A stretch of DNA of 64,000 nucleotides from GCA-2705995 sp965661625 (GTDB taxonomy: Bacteria > Bacteroidota > Bacteroidia > Flavobacteriales_G > Salibacteraceae), in assembly GCA_965661625.1 (NCBI GenBank), contig CBFIEM010000004.1:117890-181889 (forward strand), given 5' to 3'. The notes below the pieces were generated by a model. That model had not been told where the DNA came from. It did no database searches and saw only the letters and a program-made list of their open reading frames with translations. The translations under genes were made by a program, and so were the position numbers. The first letter of the stretch is position 1, and the number at the start of each line of letters is the position of its first letter. Of the stretch, positions 7,671 through 16,988 are shown piece by piece.

Positions 7671-8902
7671 ATAAATTCCTCTATCACCTCTACTGTTCGT
7701 TGCGTTGCACCGGCAGAATTGCTCATATACGATTTCAACTTCCCCTTATAAATAATCGGGTCATTCATTACTTTCATCACCCAGGCTTCAAACTCATCAT
7801 ACGATGTTATGGTTTGCGCTACTCCAGCCTTTAGCGCTTCACCAGCCTCATCAAAGCCCGTATAATCCGGGCCAAAGCAAACTGGAAGCCCGAAAGACAT
7901 TGGCTCCAGGATATTGTGCAAGCCCACGCCAAATCCTCCCCCTACAAAAGCAAGCGTGCCATATTTATATAAGCGAGCTAAAAAACCAACTGAATCAACC
8001 ACAATGAGGTCTATTTCACTTGGATCAACATCGCGAGATCGTATCCATTCAGAATAAAAAACAGCTTTAACCTGATGCAATGATCGATATGCTTGTAGTC
8101 GATCCTCTTTGAATTCATGCGGCGCTACAATGTATTGAAAGGCTCCTTTATGACGCTCTATTAATTTCAACATTAATTCGTCCTCCTTTTCCCAAGTACT
8201 TCCTGCTATGATAACTGGCTTCCCATTTAACAGAGGAGTAACCCAGTCTACATCTTCGCTCAATGCTGCAATGTCTTTAACACGATCATACCGGGTATCT
8301 CCGCATAAAACACCGTTCCGCAACCCCGCCTCGTTCAATAAATCTAAATCTGCTTTTCGTTGAACCGCAATGGCGCTTGCATCTTGCAACATTCTTCTAA
8401 AAAATCCTCCATACCATTTAAAAAAAATTTGACCGGGATAGAATCTTGCTGAAAAGAAAATGATAGGAACTTTGCGTGCTCGCAACGCTTGAATTGCATA
8501 ATACCAAAATTCATACTTTACAAAGAGTCCAAGAGTAGGCTGAATGTGATTCACAAACCTCCTCATATTCTGAGGGGTATCAACAGGCAAATAAGTAACT
8601 AGATCAGCACGTGAATAATTCCTGCAATAATCATAACCAGACGGCGAAAAGAAACTCACAACTACTTGAAATCTCTTTGGGTATTTATTAAGCAGTTGCT
8701 CAAGAACCAACTTACCCATTTCAAACTCGCCTAAACTTGCCGCATGTAACCAGATTACTTCTTTTTCTGGATGAAAATCCTCCAGTAGAGCGGGAATAGC
8801 TTTTCTTCCCGAGACCCATTTTGCAGCTTTTTCACTTTTCAAACTCAATAAGCGAGCAACCACAGAATAAAGCCTAACTCCAAAAAGGTATAGTAATCGC
8901 AT
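7667..8902 (-). CDS. waaA: Kdo transferase (3-deoxy-D-manno-octulosonic acid transferase)
   Basis: Adds Kdo from CMP-Kdo to lipid A precursor at the inner face of the inner membrane. The 411-residue protein has the N-terminal membrane-associating helix, WLHAASLGEFE with the catalytic Glu at 59, the Kdo-transferase segment LGLFVKYEFWYY near 124-135, and a C-terminal GT-B donor site (FVGGGFG then HNILEP). Length is normal. It directly follows an unknown barrel-like gene; the stop of that gene and the start codon here are adjacent, so they are co-transcribed. Confidence 0.93.
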   Translation of the reverse strand: MRLLYLFGVRLYSVVARLLSLKSEKAAKWVSGRKAIPALLEDFHPEKEVIWLHAASLGEFEMGKLVLEQLLNKYPKRFQVVVSFFSPSGYDYCRNYSRADLVTYLPVDTPQNMRRFVNHIQPTLGLFVKYEFWYYAIQALRARKVPIIFFSARFYPGQIFFKWYGGFFRRMLQDASAIAVQRKADLDLLNEAGLRNGVLCGDTRYDRVKDIAALSEDVDWVTPLLNGKPVIIAGSTWEKEDELMLKLIERHKGAFQYIVAPHEFKEDRLQAYRSLHQVKAVFYSEWIRSRDVDPSEIDLIVVDSVGFLARLYKYGTLAFVGGGFGVGLHNILEPMSFGLPVCFGPDYTGFDEAGEALKAGVAQTITSYDEFEAWVMKVMNDPIIYKGKLKSYMSNSAGATQRTVEVIEEFI

Positions 8903-9664
8903 CTAGTTGTAGTAGAATTCTCGAGGTGTTTTTTTGTACAATGGAATGGTCCACCCCACTTTTACTCCATAGCTTAAATCTGTCCTAGAAGAATTGTCTG
9001 TACTTTTTTGATCAGTGTTATAGGCTCTTCGATTTTTAGTGAAAGCTTCAAAAACCTCAACCCCAATAAACAAATTCAAGAGTCTGTTATTTCCAAAATA
9101 ACGATACCCAAGTGACTGGCTCAATGCAAAGCCATTTGTAAGTCGATCAAAACCATGGGCATAATCGTCCCTCAACCAAGGCACGGTATTACGTTCTACT
9201 TGATAACGAATCTTATGCTGTAAAATACCCACTCCTACCGTAAACTCAATTCCAGAATTGTCGTTCGGTCCAAAAACAGGAAATATTTTCCCCACATTCA
9301 GCATGGCTGTAAAACCTCTTTGCTGCGTCACCATTGTTGCATAAGTCCCAATTTCCGCTATGATTAAACCTTGCTCAACACGATAATCTGAAAGTGGATC
9401 CTCTTTCACTTCAGTTCCAAACATGAAGTTCCCCGTTCCGCCAAACAACCAATTGTGCCTGTTTTTTATCATGAAACTTCCACCAATCATAGAAAAGTTA
9501 CCGAATCGTTCAGACATGTCGCCAGCTGCTCTGTAATAACCGTAATGGAAGGACAGTAGAGGGGCAAAAACAATTGAGTCTTTGGGGTTAATCTGAGCAT
9601 ATGAAGGTGTCAGAAGTACAGCAAATATACACCCAAAAACACCCCGATAAATTAGCTGTTTCAT
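8903..9664 (-). CDS. unknown outer-membrane barrel-like protein
   Basis: A 253-residue exported protein. The frame is open to 9739, but the ATG at 9664 begins a clear signal peptide (FGCIFAVLLTPSYAQ). The mature part alternates hydrophobic and polar residues with many Gly and aromatics (GGTGNFMFGTEV, FTAMLNVGKIFPVFG, FALSQSLGYRYFG) and ends in an aromatic-rich strand, which fits a small beta-barrel. No enzyme motif is visible. It is immediately upstream of waaA on the same strand and divergent from the nucleotide-sugar operon, so a role in LPS or envelope biology is suggested by context only. Confidence 0.65.
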   Translation of the reverse strand: MKQLIYRGVFGCIFAVLLTPSYAQINPKDSIVFAPLLSFHYGYYRAAGDMSERFGNFSMIGGSFMIKNRHNWLFGGTGNFMFGTEVKEDPLSDYRVEQGLIIAEIGTYATMVTQQRGFTAMLNVGKIFPVFGPNDNSGIEFTVGVGILQHKIRYQVERNTVPWLRDDYAHGFDRLTNGFALSQSLGYRYFGNNRLLNLFIGVEVFEAFTKNRRAYNTDQKSTDNSSRTDLSYGVKVGWTIPLYKKTPREFYYN

Positions 9665-9750
9665 CCGGTCGAAGATAACAAAATTTATAGCGCTGCTGGC
9701 GCTGATAGCCCTATTGTATGTTTTATCTTCGCTCAACAAAATTATAATTC

Positions 9751-10887
9751 ATGGATCCCATTCAACTCGTTGATCTAAAAACTCAATATGCGGAAATCAA
9801 AGAAGAAGTTGACCGCGCTGTCATAAATGTTCTTGACTCTGCTGCCTTTATAAATGGCCCTGAGGTTCATCAGTTCGCTCGCGACCTAGAATCGTACCTT
9901 GATGTAAAACATGTTATCCCTTGTGCTAACGGAACTGATGCTCTTCAAATTGCGCTAATGAGCATCAACTTAAAGCCTGGCGATGAGGTCATCACTCCTA
10001 GTTTTACTTACGTTGCTACTTGTGAGGTTGTTGCCTTGTTAAATGGAAAACCTCGTTTTGTAGAAGTCTATCCAGACACATATAATATGGATATCAATGC
10101 TCTTAAAGCGGCGATTTCACCTAAAACAAAAGCCATTATTCCAGTCCATTTGTACGGGCAGTGTTCCAATATGGAAGCCATTATGGAAATCGCTAACGAA
10201 CACGGTATTCCTGTAATCGAAGATACGGCTCAGGCAATTGGAGCTACGTACACTTTCTCTGATGGGTCACAAAAGAAGGCTGGAACAATTGGTGCAATTG
10301 GTTGTACCTCATTCTTTCCGTCTAAAAACTTAGGTGGGTATGGCGACGGTGGCGCGATCTTCACCAATAGCGATGAACTTGCTGCTACATTAAGGAAAGT
10401 GGCTAATCACGGACAATCAAAGCGCTATTATCACGATATCGTTGGGGTAAACTCGCGATTAGACAGCATTCAAGCAGCCATTCTACGCGTAAAACTTAAA
10501 CACTTAGATCGCTATAACGGTAGTCGTGCAAAGGCAGCGGCACATTACACCAAAGCATTTGAATCTATAGATCAAATTACACCACCGGTTGTAGCTGATT
10601 ATTCTGATCACGTTTATCACCAATACACCATGAAACTCCATGGAGTTGATCGTGAAAAACTTCAGGAACACCTTCAAGGAAAAGGAATTCCCTCGAACAT
10701 CTATTACCCATTAAATAACCATCAACAAAAAGCATTTGCCTATGTTGGTTATCAAAAGGGAGATTTACCTATAACTGAACAGCTGGGAAAAGAAGTACTA
10801 TCATTACCCATGCATTCAGAACTCACAGAAGAACAACTTAATTACATAACTTCGGAAGTCATTAACTTCATTAGAAAAGACGATTAA
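9751..10887 (+). CDS. DegT/DnrJ/EryC1-type sugar aminotransferase
   Basis: PLP-dependent enzyme that aminates a keto-sugar nucleotide. In 378 residues: substrate/PLP segment CANGTDALQIAL at 58-69, PSFTYVATCE at 83-92, IEDTAQAIGA at 156-165 and the Schiff-base Lys192 in FFPSKNLGGYGDGG. Similarity of this form to WbpE/WlbC-like proteins suggests a 3-keto or 4-keto hexuronic acid substrate, but that is inference. First gene of a tight operon (spacers of 2-3 bases) whose next members make UDP-glucuronate, UDP-xylose and dTDP-4-keto-6-deoxyglucose, so candidate substrates are made by its neighbours. Confidence 0.9.
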   Translation: MDPIQLVDLKTQYAEIKEEVDRAVINVLDSAAFINGPEVHQFARDLESYLDVKHVIPCANGTDALQIALMSINLKPGDEVITPSFTYVATCEVVALLNGKPRFVEVYPDTYNMDINALKAAISPKTKAIIPVHLYGQCSNMEAIMEIANEHGIPVIEDTAQAIGATYTFSDGSQKKAGTIGAIGCTSFFPSKNLGGYGDGGAIFTNSDELAATLRKVANHGQSKRYYHDIVGVNSRLDSIQAAILRVKLKHLDRYNGSRAKAAAHYTKAFESIDQITPPVVADYSDHVYHQYTMKLHGVDREKLQEHLQGKGIPSNIYYPLNNHQQKAFAYVGYQKGDLPITEQLGKEVLSLPMHSELTEEQLNYITSEVINFIRKDD

Positions 10888-10890
10888 ACG

Positions 10891-12237
10891 ATGAAAATTG
10901 CAGTAGTAGGAACAGGATACGTAGGACTAGTAACAGGGACTTGTCTTGCAGAAACAGGAGCAAATGTTACTTGTGTTGATATCGACAAAGAGAAAGTTCA
11001 AAAAATGAAATCGGGAATTGTCCCCATTTATGAACCACACCTTGATGTGCTATTTGAACGAAATATTAAACAAAACAGGTTGCGTTTTACGACTAACCTT
11101 AAAGAAGCCATTGTTGACGCAGAAATCATTTTCCTGGCTCTTCCGACTCCTCCTGGCGAAGATGGCAGCGCCGATTTATCCTACGTGTTAGGTGTTGCCA
11201 AAGATCTTGGCGGTATGATTGAAGATTATTACAAGGTAATTGTTGATAAAAGTACCGTTCCTGTTGGAACAGCTGATAAAGTAACCGCAGCAGTGAAAAG
11301 TGAACTCGATAAGCGCTTTAACCAAGACGATGATAAGCGCCCTGAATTTGATGTGATATCAAATCCTGAATTTTTACGAGAAGGATTCGCTGTAGATGAT
11401 TTCATGAAGCCAGACCGAGTAGTTGTTGGAACATCTTCTGATCGTGCTAAAGACTTAATGGAACGCTTGTACAAACCTTTTGTTCGTCAAGGAAACCCAA
11501 TCATCTTTATGGACGAAAAAAGTGCTGAGTTAACGAAGTACGCAGCAAATTCATTTTTAGCGACTAAAATCACTTTCATGAATGAAGTTGCTAATTTATG
11601 TGAACTATTAGGCGCCGACGTAGACAAGGTTCGGATAGGGATTGGATCAGATGCTCGGATTGGTAAACGCTTCTTATTTCCTGGCATTGGATATGGTGGA
11701 AGTTGCTTCCCTAAGGATGTTCAAGCACTTGTGAAATCTTCCAATGAAGTTGACTATGATTTCAAGATATTAAATTCAGTAATGGATGTGAATCAAACTC
11801 AGAAAACGATTATCGTCCCAAAAATCAAGTCATACTTTAATAATGATTTGGAAGGAAAGAAGATTGCCTTGTGGGGTCTTGCTTTTAAGCCAGACACAGA
11901 TGATATTCGAGAAGCACCTTCGTTATACATCATTGATGAATTGATTCAAGCCGGTGCTGAAATTTATGCTTATGACCCTGAAGCCATGGATAATGTTCAA
12001 CGTTTACTAGGAGATAAGATAAGTTATGGCCACGATCACTACGATGTGGTTCAAGACGCAGATGCTCTAGTAGTTTGCACGGAGTGGCAGTTATTCAGAA
12101 ACCCAGACTTTATGCATTTGGGTGGGTTGATGAAAGATAAGGTGATTTTTGACGGAAGGAATCTATATCACAACGATGAAATGCAGAAACATGGATTCTA
12201 CTACTCATCAATTGGTCGAGAGGTTATTAAAAAGTAA
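10891..12237 (+). CDS. ugd: UDP-glucose 6-dehydrogenase
   Basis: NAD-dependent two-step oxidation of UDP-glucose to UDP-glucuronate. The 448-residue protein has the Rossmann GTGYVGLVTG at 7-16, SNPEFLREG at 157-165, the catalytic Cys272 in GYGGSCFPKD and the C-terminal UDP-binding domain (WGLAFKPDTDDIREAPS). All key residues are present. It starts three bases after the aminotransferase stop and feeds UDP-glucuronate to the decarboxylase encoded next. Confidence 0.94.
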   Translation: MKIAVVGTGYVGLVTGTCLAETGANVTCVDIDKEKVQKMKSGIVPIYEPHLDVLFERNIKQNRLRFTTNLKEAIVDAEIIFLALPTPPGEDGSADLSYVLGVAKDLGGMIEDYYKVIVDKSTVPVGTADKVTAAVKSELDKRFNQDDDKRPEFDVISNPEFLREGFAVDDFMKPDRVVVGTSSDRAKDLMERLYKPFVRQGNPIIFMDEKSAELTKYAANSFLATKITFMNEVANLCELLGADVDKVRIGIGSDARIGKRFLFPGIGYGGSCFPKDVQALVKSSNEVDYDFKILNSVMDVNQTQKTIIVPKIKSYFNNDLEGKKIALWGLAFKPDTDDIREAPSLYIIDELIQAGAEIYAYDPEAMDNVQRLLGDKISYGHDHYDVVQDADALVVCTEWQLFRNPDFMHLGGLMKDKVIFDGRNLYHNDEMQKHGFYYSSIGREVIKK

Positions 12238-12240
12238 ATT

Positions 12241-13227
12241 ATGCAACGAATTCTAATCACAGGTGCAGCAGGATTCTTAGGTTCTCACCTTTGCGATCGT
12301 TTTATAAAGGAAGGCTATCATGTTATCGCAATGGATAACTTGATTTCCGGAAACTTAGAGAATATTGAGCATCTCTTCTCTCTTGAGCAATTTGAATTTC
12401 ATCACCATGATGTTTCAAACTTTGTTCATGTATCAGGCAAATTAGATTACATTCTTCATTTTGCATCTCCAGCATCTCCTATAGATTATTTAAAAATCCC
12501 AATTCAAACATTGAAAGTGGGAGCTATGGGTACACATAACCTGCTCGGCTTAGCGAAGGAGAAAGGGGCTAGAATTTTAGTTGCGAGCACAAGTGAAGTG
12601 TATGGGAATCCTGAAGTTCATCCCCAACAAGAAAGTTATTGGGGACATGTAAACCCGGTTGGGCCTCGAGGTGTCTACGATGAAGCGAAAAGGTATATGG
12701 AAGCAATTACAATGGCTTATCATACTTACCACAACCTCGATACACGAATAATTAGAATTTTCAATACCTACGGTCCCCGGATGAGGTTGAATGATGGCCG
12801 CGTTCTTCCCGCATTTATTGGACAAGCATTGCGAGGAGAAGATTTAACCATTTTTGGTGATGGCAGTCAAACTCGCTCGTTTTGCTACGTTGATGATCTC
12901 GTTGAAGGTATTTTTCGTCTGCTTCATAGTGAGCATCATCAACCAGTTAATATTGGCAACCCTAGTGAAATTACAATTTCTGAATTTGCAGAAGAGATTA
13001 TTAAACTGACAGGCACAGACCAAAAAGTGATTTATCAACCTCTTCCACAAGATGACCCCACTCAGCGTCAGCCCGACATCACTAAAGCCCGAAATCTCTT
13101 AGGATGGGAACCAAAAATTGATCGTGCCGAGGGATTAAAACGTACATATGATTGGTTCAAATCGTTACCGGAAGAAAAGCTCTATCGCAAAGAGCACAAT
13201 AATTTTGAAGGGTACATCAAAAAGTAA
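12241..13227 (+). CDS. UDP-glucuronate decarboxylase (UDP-xylose synthase)
   Basis: Short-chain dehydrogenase that converts UDP-glucuronate to UDP-xylose using bound NAD. In 328 residues: GAAGFLGSH at 8-16, STSEVYG at 116-122, the catalytic pair Tyr146 and Lys150 in GVYDEAKRY, and the UXS-typical RIFNTYGPRM and GDGSQTRSFCYVDDLVEG. The run HFASPASPIDY marks UXS as opposed to dTDP-glucose dehydratase. Placement just after ugd matches the pathway order. The pentose product could be an LPS or capsule building block. Confidence 0.93.
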   Translation: MQRILITGAAGFLGSHLCDRFIKEGYHVIAMDNLISGNLENIEHLFSLEQFEFHHHDVSNFVHVSGKLDYILHFASPASPIDYLKIPIQTLKVGAMGTHNLLGLAKEKGARILVASTSEVYGNPEVHPQQESYWGHVNPVGPRGVYDEAKRYMEAITMAYHTYHNLDTRIIRIFNTYGPRMRLNDGRVLPAFIGQALRGEDLTIFGDGSQTRSFCYVDDLVEGIFRLLHSEHHQPVNIGNPSEITISEFAEEIIKLTGTDQKVIYQPLPQDDPTQRQPDITKARNLLGWEPKIDRAEGLKRTYDWFKSLPEEKLYRKEHNNFEGYIKK

Positions 13228-13229
13228 TT

Positions 13230-14288
13230 ATGGCTAAAGAAACAATATTAGTAACCGGAGGGGCAGGTTTTATTGGGAGTCATGTGATTCGCAGATTAGT
13301 CACTCGCTATCCGGACAAATTAATTGTAAATGGGGATGCCCTTACTTATGCCGGAAACCTCGAGAATTTAAAAGATATAGAGCATGCTTCTAATTATAAA
13401 TTCGAGCGCCTCGATATCACAATTACTGATGAGGTGGCAGCCCTATTTAAAAAATACAACTTCGATGCAGTTATTCATTTAGCGGCAGAGTCTCATGTTG
13501 ACAGATCCATTACTGATCCAGTACTTTTTCTTAAAACGAATATCATTGGTACTGTGAATTTATTGAATGAATGCAAGGAACACTGGAGTCCTAATGACCA
13601 ATCCAAGCTCTTCTATCATATTTCTACCGATGAAGTATATGGTACCTTAGGGGATACTGGGTTGTTTGAAGAAACTACGGCCTATGATCCAAATTCTCCT
13701 TACAGTGCTTCTAAAGCTAGCTCTGACCATTTTGTAAGGGCTTACGGGGAAACTTATGGTCTGCGATACATAATTACGAATTGTTCTAACAACTATGGTC
13801 CTAATCAGTTTCCAGAAAAGTTAATCCCTTTATTTATCCACAACATTAAACATAACAAACCTCTACCCGTATATGGGGATGGGAAATATACACGTGATTG
13901 GCTCTATGTAATTGATCATGCAATAGCTATTGACCTTGTATTTCATGAAGGTAAATCTGGAGAAACTTATAACATCGGCGGGTTTAATGAATGGCAAAAT
14001 ATTGACTTGATTCATACGATGTGCTCCATTATGGATCACAAACTACAACGGCCAGAAGGCAGTTCTAAGGAGCTCATCACCTATGTTACAGATAGACCTG
14101 GCCATGATAGGAGATATGCGATAGATTCTTCTAAAATCAATCATGAACTTGGTTGGAAACCAACCGTGACTTTTGAACAAGGATTAGAGCAAACCATTGC
14201 ATGGTACCTGGCTAATGAAGCTTGGTTGGCGAACGTTACTTCTGGTAGTTACCAGTCTTATTATGAAGACATGTACAAGAATCGTTAA
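13230..14288 (+). CDS. rfbB: dTDP-glucose 4,6-dehydratase
   Basis: Forms dTDP-4-keto-6-deoxyglucose, the precursor of L-rhamnose and many amino-deoxy sugars. The 352-residue protein shows GGAGFIGSH at 10-18, the active-site STDEVYG with T133-D134-E135, and Tyr158/Lys162 in YSASKASSDH. NNYGPNQFPEKLIP and YGDGKYTRDWLYV are dehydratase signatures. Start lies two bases after the UXS stop. The other dTDP-rhamnose genes (rfbA, C, D) are not in this window, so either they lie elsewhere or this supplies the aminotransferase. Confidence 0.94.
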   Translation: MAKETILVTGGAGFIGSHVIRRLVTRYPDKLIVNGDALTYAGNLENLKDIEHASNYKFERLDITITDEVAALFKKYNFDAVIHLAAESHVDRSITDPVLFLKTNIIGTVNLLNECKEHWSPNDQSKLFYHISTDEVYGTLGDTGLFEETTAYDPNSPYSASKASSDHFVRAYGETYGLRYIITNCSNNYGPNQFPEKLIPLFIHNIKHNKPLPVYGDGKYTRDWLYVIDHAIAIDLVFHEGKSGETYNIGGFNEWQNIDLIHTMCSIMDHKLQRPEGSSKELITYVTDRPGHDRRYAIDSSKINHELGWKPTVTFEQGLEQTIAWYLANEAWLANVTSGSYQSYYEDMYKNR

Positions 14289-14314
14289 CAAGCCAACTTA
14301 TAGGTAATTAACAA

Positions 14315-14342
14315 AAAAGGCCATTCTCACGAATGGCCTTTT
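14315..14342. terminator. bidirectional terminator between rfbB and gldN
   Basis: AAAAGGCCATTC at 14315-14326, loop TCAC, GAATGGCCTTTT at 14331-14342. A perfect 12-bp stem with A and T tracts on both sides, lying between two converging operons. Confidence 0.88.
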
Positions 14343-14368
14343 CTAATGCTTATTTATTCAAAAGGTTT

Positions 14369-15217
14369 TTAGTAACTCCAAAGATCATGTTCAAAATTGA
14401 ATACTTCCTCCTTAATACGCTCTGCTTCGAGAAGTGCATCTAATGGAGACTTATAACGCTCAATTTTACGATCATATACATTCGACTCTTTTATAATCGT
14501 ACTGGTGAACATACGCTTCAGGAAGATATCATCATAAGTTAATCGCTGCACATCATTGTGGCGATTATAAATCTCATTTTGAGCTAATACCGCCCTTGCT
14601 TCTGGAAAATATATCCAAAACTTCTTTTCATAACCCTCAAACTCTAAGCCCCTATACTTTTCAAATAATGGTGCGATTCCAAGTATGCGGTATTCAATAA
14701 CAGATCGTTGCTTATCAAAAAACACCTCTTCTTTTATCTCAAATCGGCTCACTGACTTCAATTCTATTGGAGATGTAACCTCTTCCGTATATTCCTCGAA
14801 GGTAATCTCGTCAATCTTCTTAACCGACTCAATTTTAACCATGGCAGAGTCTACTTCTTGACTCGTCATAGGTTCTGAAAACATATCGTTGTCACCTAGA
14901 GGCCCTGGATTATAGGCCGTAATATTACCAGTTTCAGTAATACCCTCCATTAATACTGTCATGAAATTCTTACGACCTTGGGTAGGCTCAGGAGGATAAT
15001 AAAATACTTGATTCATTTTCTCCATCATATCCACCTGGCGCCATACACGTTTTGCCCATAAAATATCAGCTTCTCTCAACTGAACGTAAGCTATCGGTTT
15101 ACGATTAGCATTATTTATGGATTTAGTGTAAACGCCATCTAGCACTGATTGCTGTCCAAAAGACAAATCAGCACAGCCGATGACCATAACTAGTATTAAG
15201 AAGCCTATGTTCTTCAT
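14369..15217 (-). CDS. gldN: type IX secretion/gliding protein GldN
   Basis: Periplasmic ring component that partners GldK beneath the outer membrane in the type IX secretion system. The 282-residue product starts at the ATG at 15217, which opens a signal peptide (FLILVMVIGCADLSFGQ). The mature part has the family's early LDGVYTKSI, then RREAD-like VQLREADILWAKRVWR and the FEGYEKKFWIYFPEAR segment near the C-terminus. It lies 8 bases after gldM in the gldK-L-M-N order found in gliding Bacteroidota. Length is close to that of known GldN. Confidence 0.93.
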   Translation of the reverse strand: MKNIGFLILVMVIGCADLSFGQQSVLDGVYTKSINNANRKPIAYVQLREADILWAKRVWRQVDMMEKMNQVFYYPPEPTQGRKNFMTVLMEGITETGNITAYNPGPLGDNDMFSEPMTSQEVDSAMVKIESVKKIDEITFEEYTEEVTSPIELKSVSRFEIKEEVFFDKQRSVIEYRILGIAPLFEKYRGLEFEGYEKKFWIYFPEARAVLAQNEIYNRHNDVQRLTYDDIFLKRMFTSTIIKESNVYDRKIERYKSPLDALLEAERIKEEVFNFEHDLWSY

Positions 15218-15225
15218 ATTTTCTT

Positions 15226-16944
15226 CTATTGAACTGTAATGGCACAAGAACCAATTGGTCTTTCCTTACCGTCAGGGCCTACTACAATTATATTATCAAT
15301 ATACACCTTACCACCACGGTTCTGTGCTTGAATAATTCGTTTCATATTATCCGTAATCTTATTTCCTCTCGCACGCTGAGTAACAACATTACCACGCACT
15401 GTACTAGACATCTCGAAACGTACAACGTTATACCTAACGTTGTCAAAAACAAAATCTTTCAAACGAGCCAAGACAACATCATTTGCCAATAATTGCGCTT
15501 TCGGTGCAGAACCAGAACGCTCAACACCTGCAAAATATGGTTCAGGATTCGGAATAGCCTTCACACGAAATGTCATTTTTCCGAAATCCTTTGTACTTCC
15601 ATTATCCATCTCGGCACGGACACTAATTACCGATTCGTTTCCATTACCAGGTTTCACAACATAAGTGCCATCAGGCTTCTTAGAAAGCGATCCGTTCGTA
15701 ATACTTGGACGCAACTTACTCGAGGCAATTCCGGAAACACTGATTGACACTGGATTCTCAAGGCCACGATAAAAAACATTCATTGCCGTAGGTGCAATAA
15801 CCAAAGCAGGTTTTGCAGCAATAAATGTATGCGTAAAAGGATATCGCTTTTCCTTGCCTGTTCCGGGTTCTTTTAAGACTATAAAACCTCCCCAGTTAAC
15901 CTCTCCTTCAGAAGTTGGTTTGAAGCCGTAATGGGCAATCCCGTCCTTTACGTACATGCGCTCTTCAGCAACAGGGTTCTTCACATCCTCAGCAGTCCAT
16001 TCGCTTTGGCCTTTTCCAGCAGTATCTATTTCCGTACCTACTTCCAATCCAGGATTATCAGTAGTGCTATATGCAGCTACGATAACATCTGCCTTGAATG
16101 AATCACCAAGTGTGATGTAACTACTATTCGCTATGACCTTTGCTTCTACCTTATCAAACTTAAAATCTTTGGCGCTAATTTGGCCAAAAAGCAAGTTTAA
16201 CGCATCAGACTCAATGGTGCGAACCTCAGCTTGCATCCTACTTAGGTTTGTAACAACCGCTGCCAATGGAACATGGTAAAAGTTTGCCATTTCCCAAGGC
16301 TCCTTCTTACCTGCATTATCAATAACCATATCACTAAAGTCCATGGTCGCTTTTTGTTCTATTTCTGCCTTTACCTCAGGAACAATTGCTACCACTTCAC
16401 GAATAATAGATTCGCTAAAGTTTTGCAATTGAGCTTTCATATTGGTAGCAGTCCTGGGACCTTCTTTCAAATTTGCTGGATCAGAACCAATCATGATATT
16501 TGTGGGCATATCATAGGTATCCTTTTTCTCCAACTTCTTGATTCCGAAAAGACTATCAACTTCAGGGGTGTATGAAGTTATTGCTCCTTCACTCTTTAAA
16601 GCTACATACTCATCTTCATTTAAGGCACCTTCCGTTTTCCATATGATATAACGCTTTAGCGTTGCAAGCGAATCATAAGTAGCATCAGCTACTTGCTTAA
16701 TTGCAGTAGCACGCTCCAAGTAAGGGCCTACCTTGTCAGGATTAAGCGAATTCTGTGCTTCAAACTCGTTCATCGTTGATGCATTCTTTGCTGAGAACGC
16801 ATCATTCGTATTTTCGATCGCACCATTAATAATGATGAATGAATTCAGTACTTCTTTGGATACGTTCATCGCCAAAAGTGCCATGAGTACCAAGTACATC
16901 ATCCCGATCATTTTCTGCCGCGGGGTCTCTTTAGCTCCTGCCAT
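15226..16944 (-). CDS. gldM: type IX secretion motor subunit GldM
   Basis: Rotor/shaft subunit of the proton-driven GldLM motor. One N-terminal transmembrane helix (MIGMMYLVLMALLAMNVSKE, residues 12-31) anchors a long periplasmic part of about 540 residues, matching the rod of stacked domains known in the family. The start MAGAKETPRQKM is the typical GldM N-terminus. It is 44 bases downstream of gldL and 8 bases ahead of gldN. Size (572 residues) is slightly above the commonly seen 510-520. Confidence 0.95.
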   Translation of the reverse strand: MAGAKETPRQKMIGMMYLVLMALLAMNVSKEVLNSFIIINGAIENTNDAFSAKNASTMNEFEAQNSLNPDKVGPYLERATAIKQVADATYDSLATLKRYIIWKTEGALNEDEYVALKSEGAITSYTPEVDSLFGIKKLEKKDTYDMPTNIMIGSDPANLKEGPRTATNMKAQLQNFSESIIREVVAIVPEVKAEIEQKATMDFSDMVIDNAGKKEPWEMANFYHVPLAAVVTNLSRMQAEVRTIESDALNLLFGQISAKDFKFDKVEAKVIANSSYITLGDSFKADVIVAAYSTTDNPGLEVGTEIDTAGKGQSEWTAEDVKNPVAEERMYVKDGIAHYGFKPTSEGEVNWGGFIVLKEPGTGKEKRYPFTHTFIAAKPALVIAPTAMNVFYRGLENPVSISVSGIASSKLRPSITNGSLSKKPDGTYVVKPGNGNESVISVRAEMDNGSTKDFGKMTFRVKAIPNPEPYFAGVERSGSAPKAQLLANDVVLARLKDFVFDNVRYNVVRFEMSSTVRGNVVTQRARGNKITDNMKRIIQAQNRGGKVYIDNIIVVGPDGKERPIGSCAITVQ

Positions 16945-16988
16945 GTTTTGTTGCTCCTTTTAAATGTTAAAACAAGTTCTATTTTCCC

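Noticed and set aside
15229..16963. Plus-strand ORFs opposite gldM
   Set aside because: Antisense shadows of a well-supported gene; translations have no recognisable domain.
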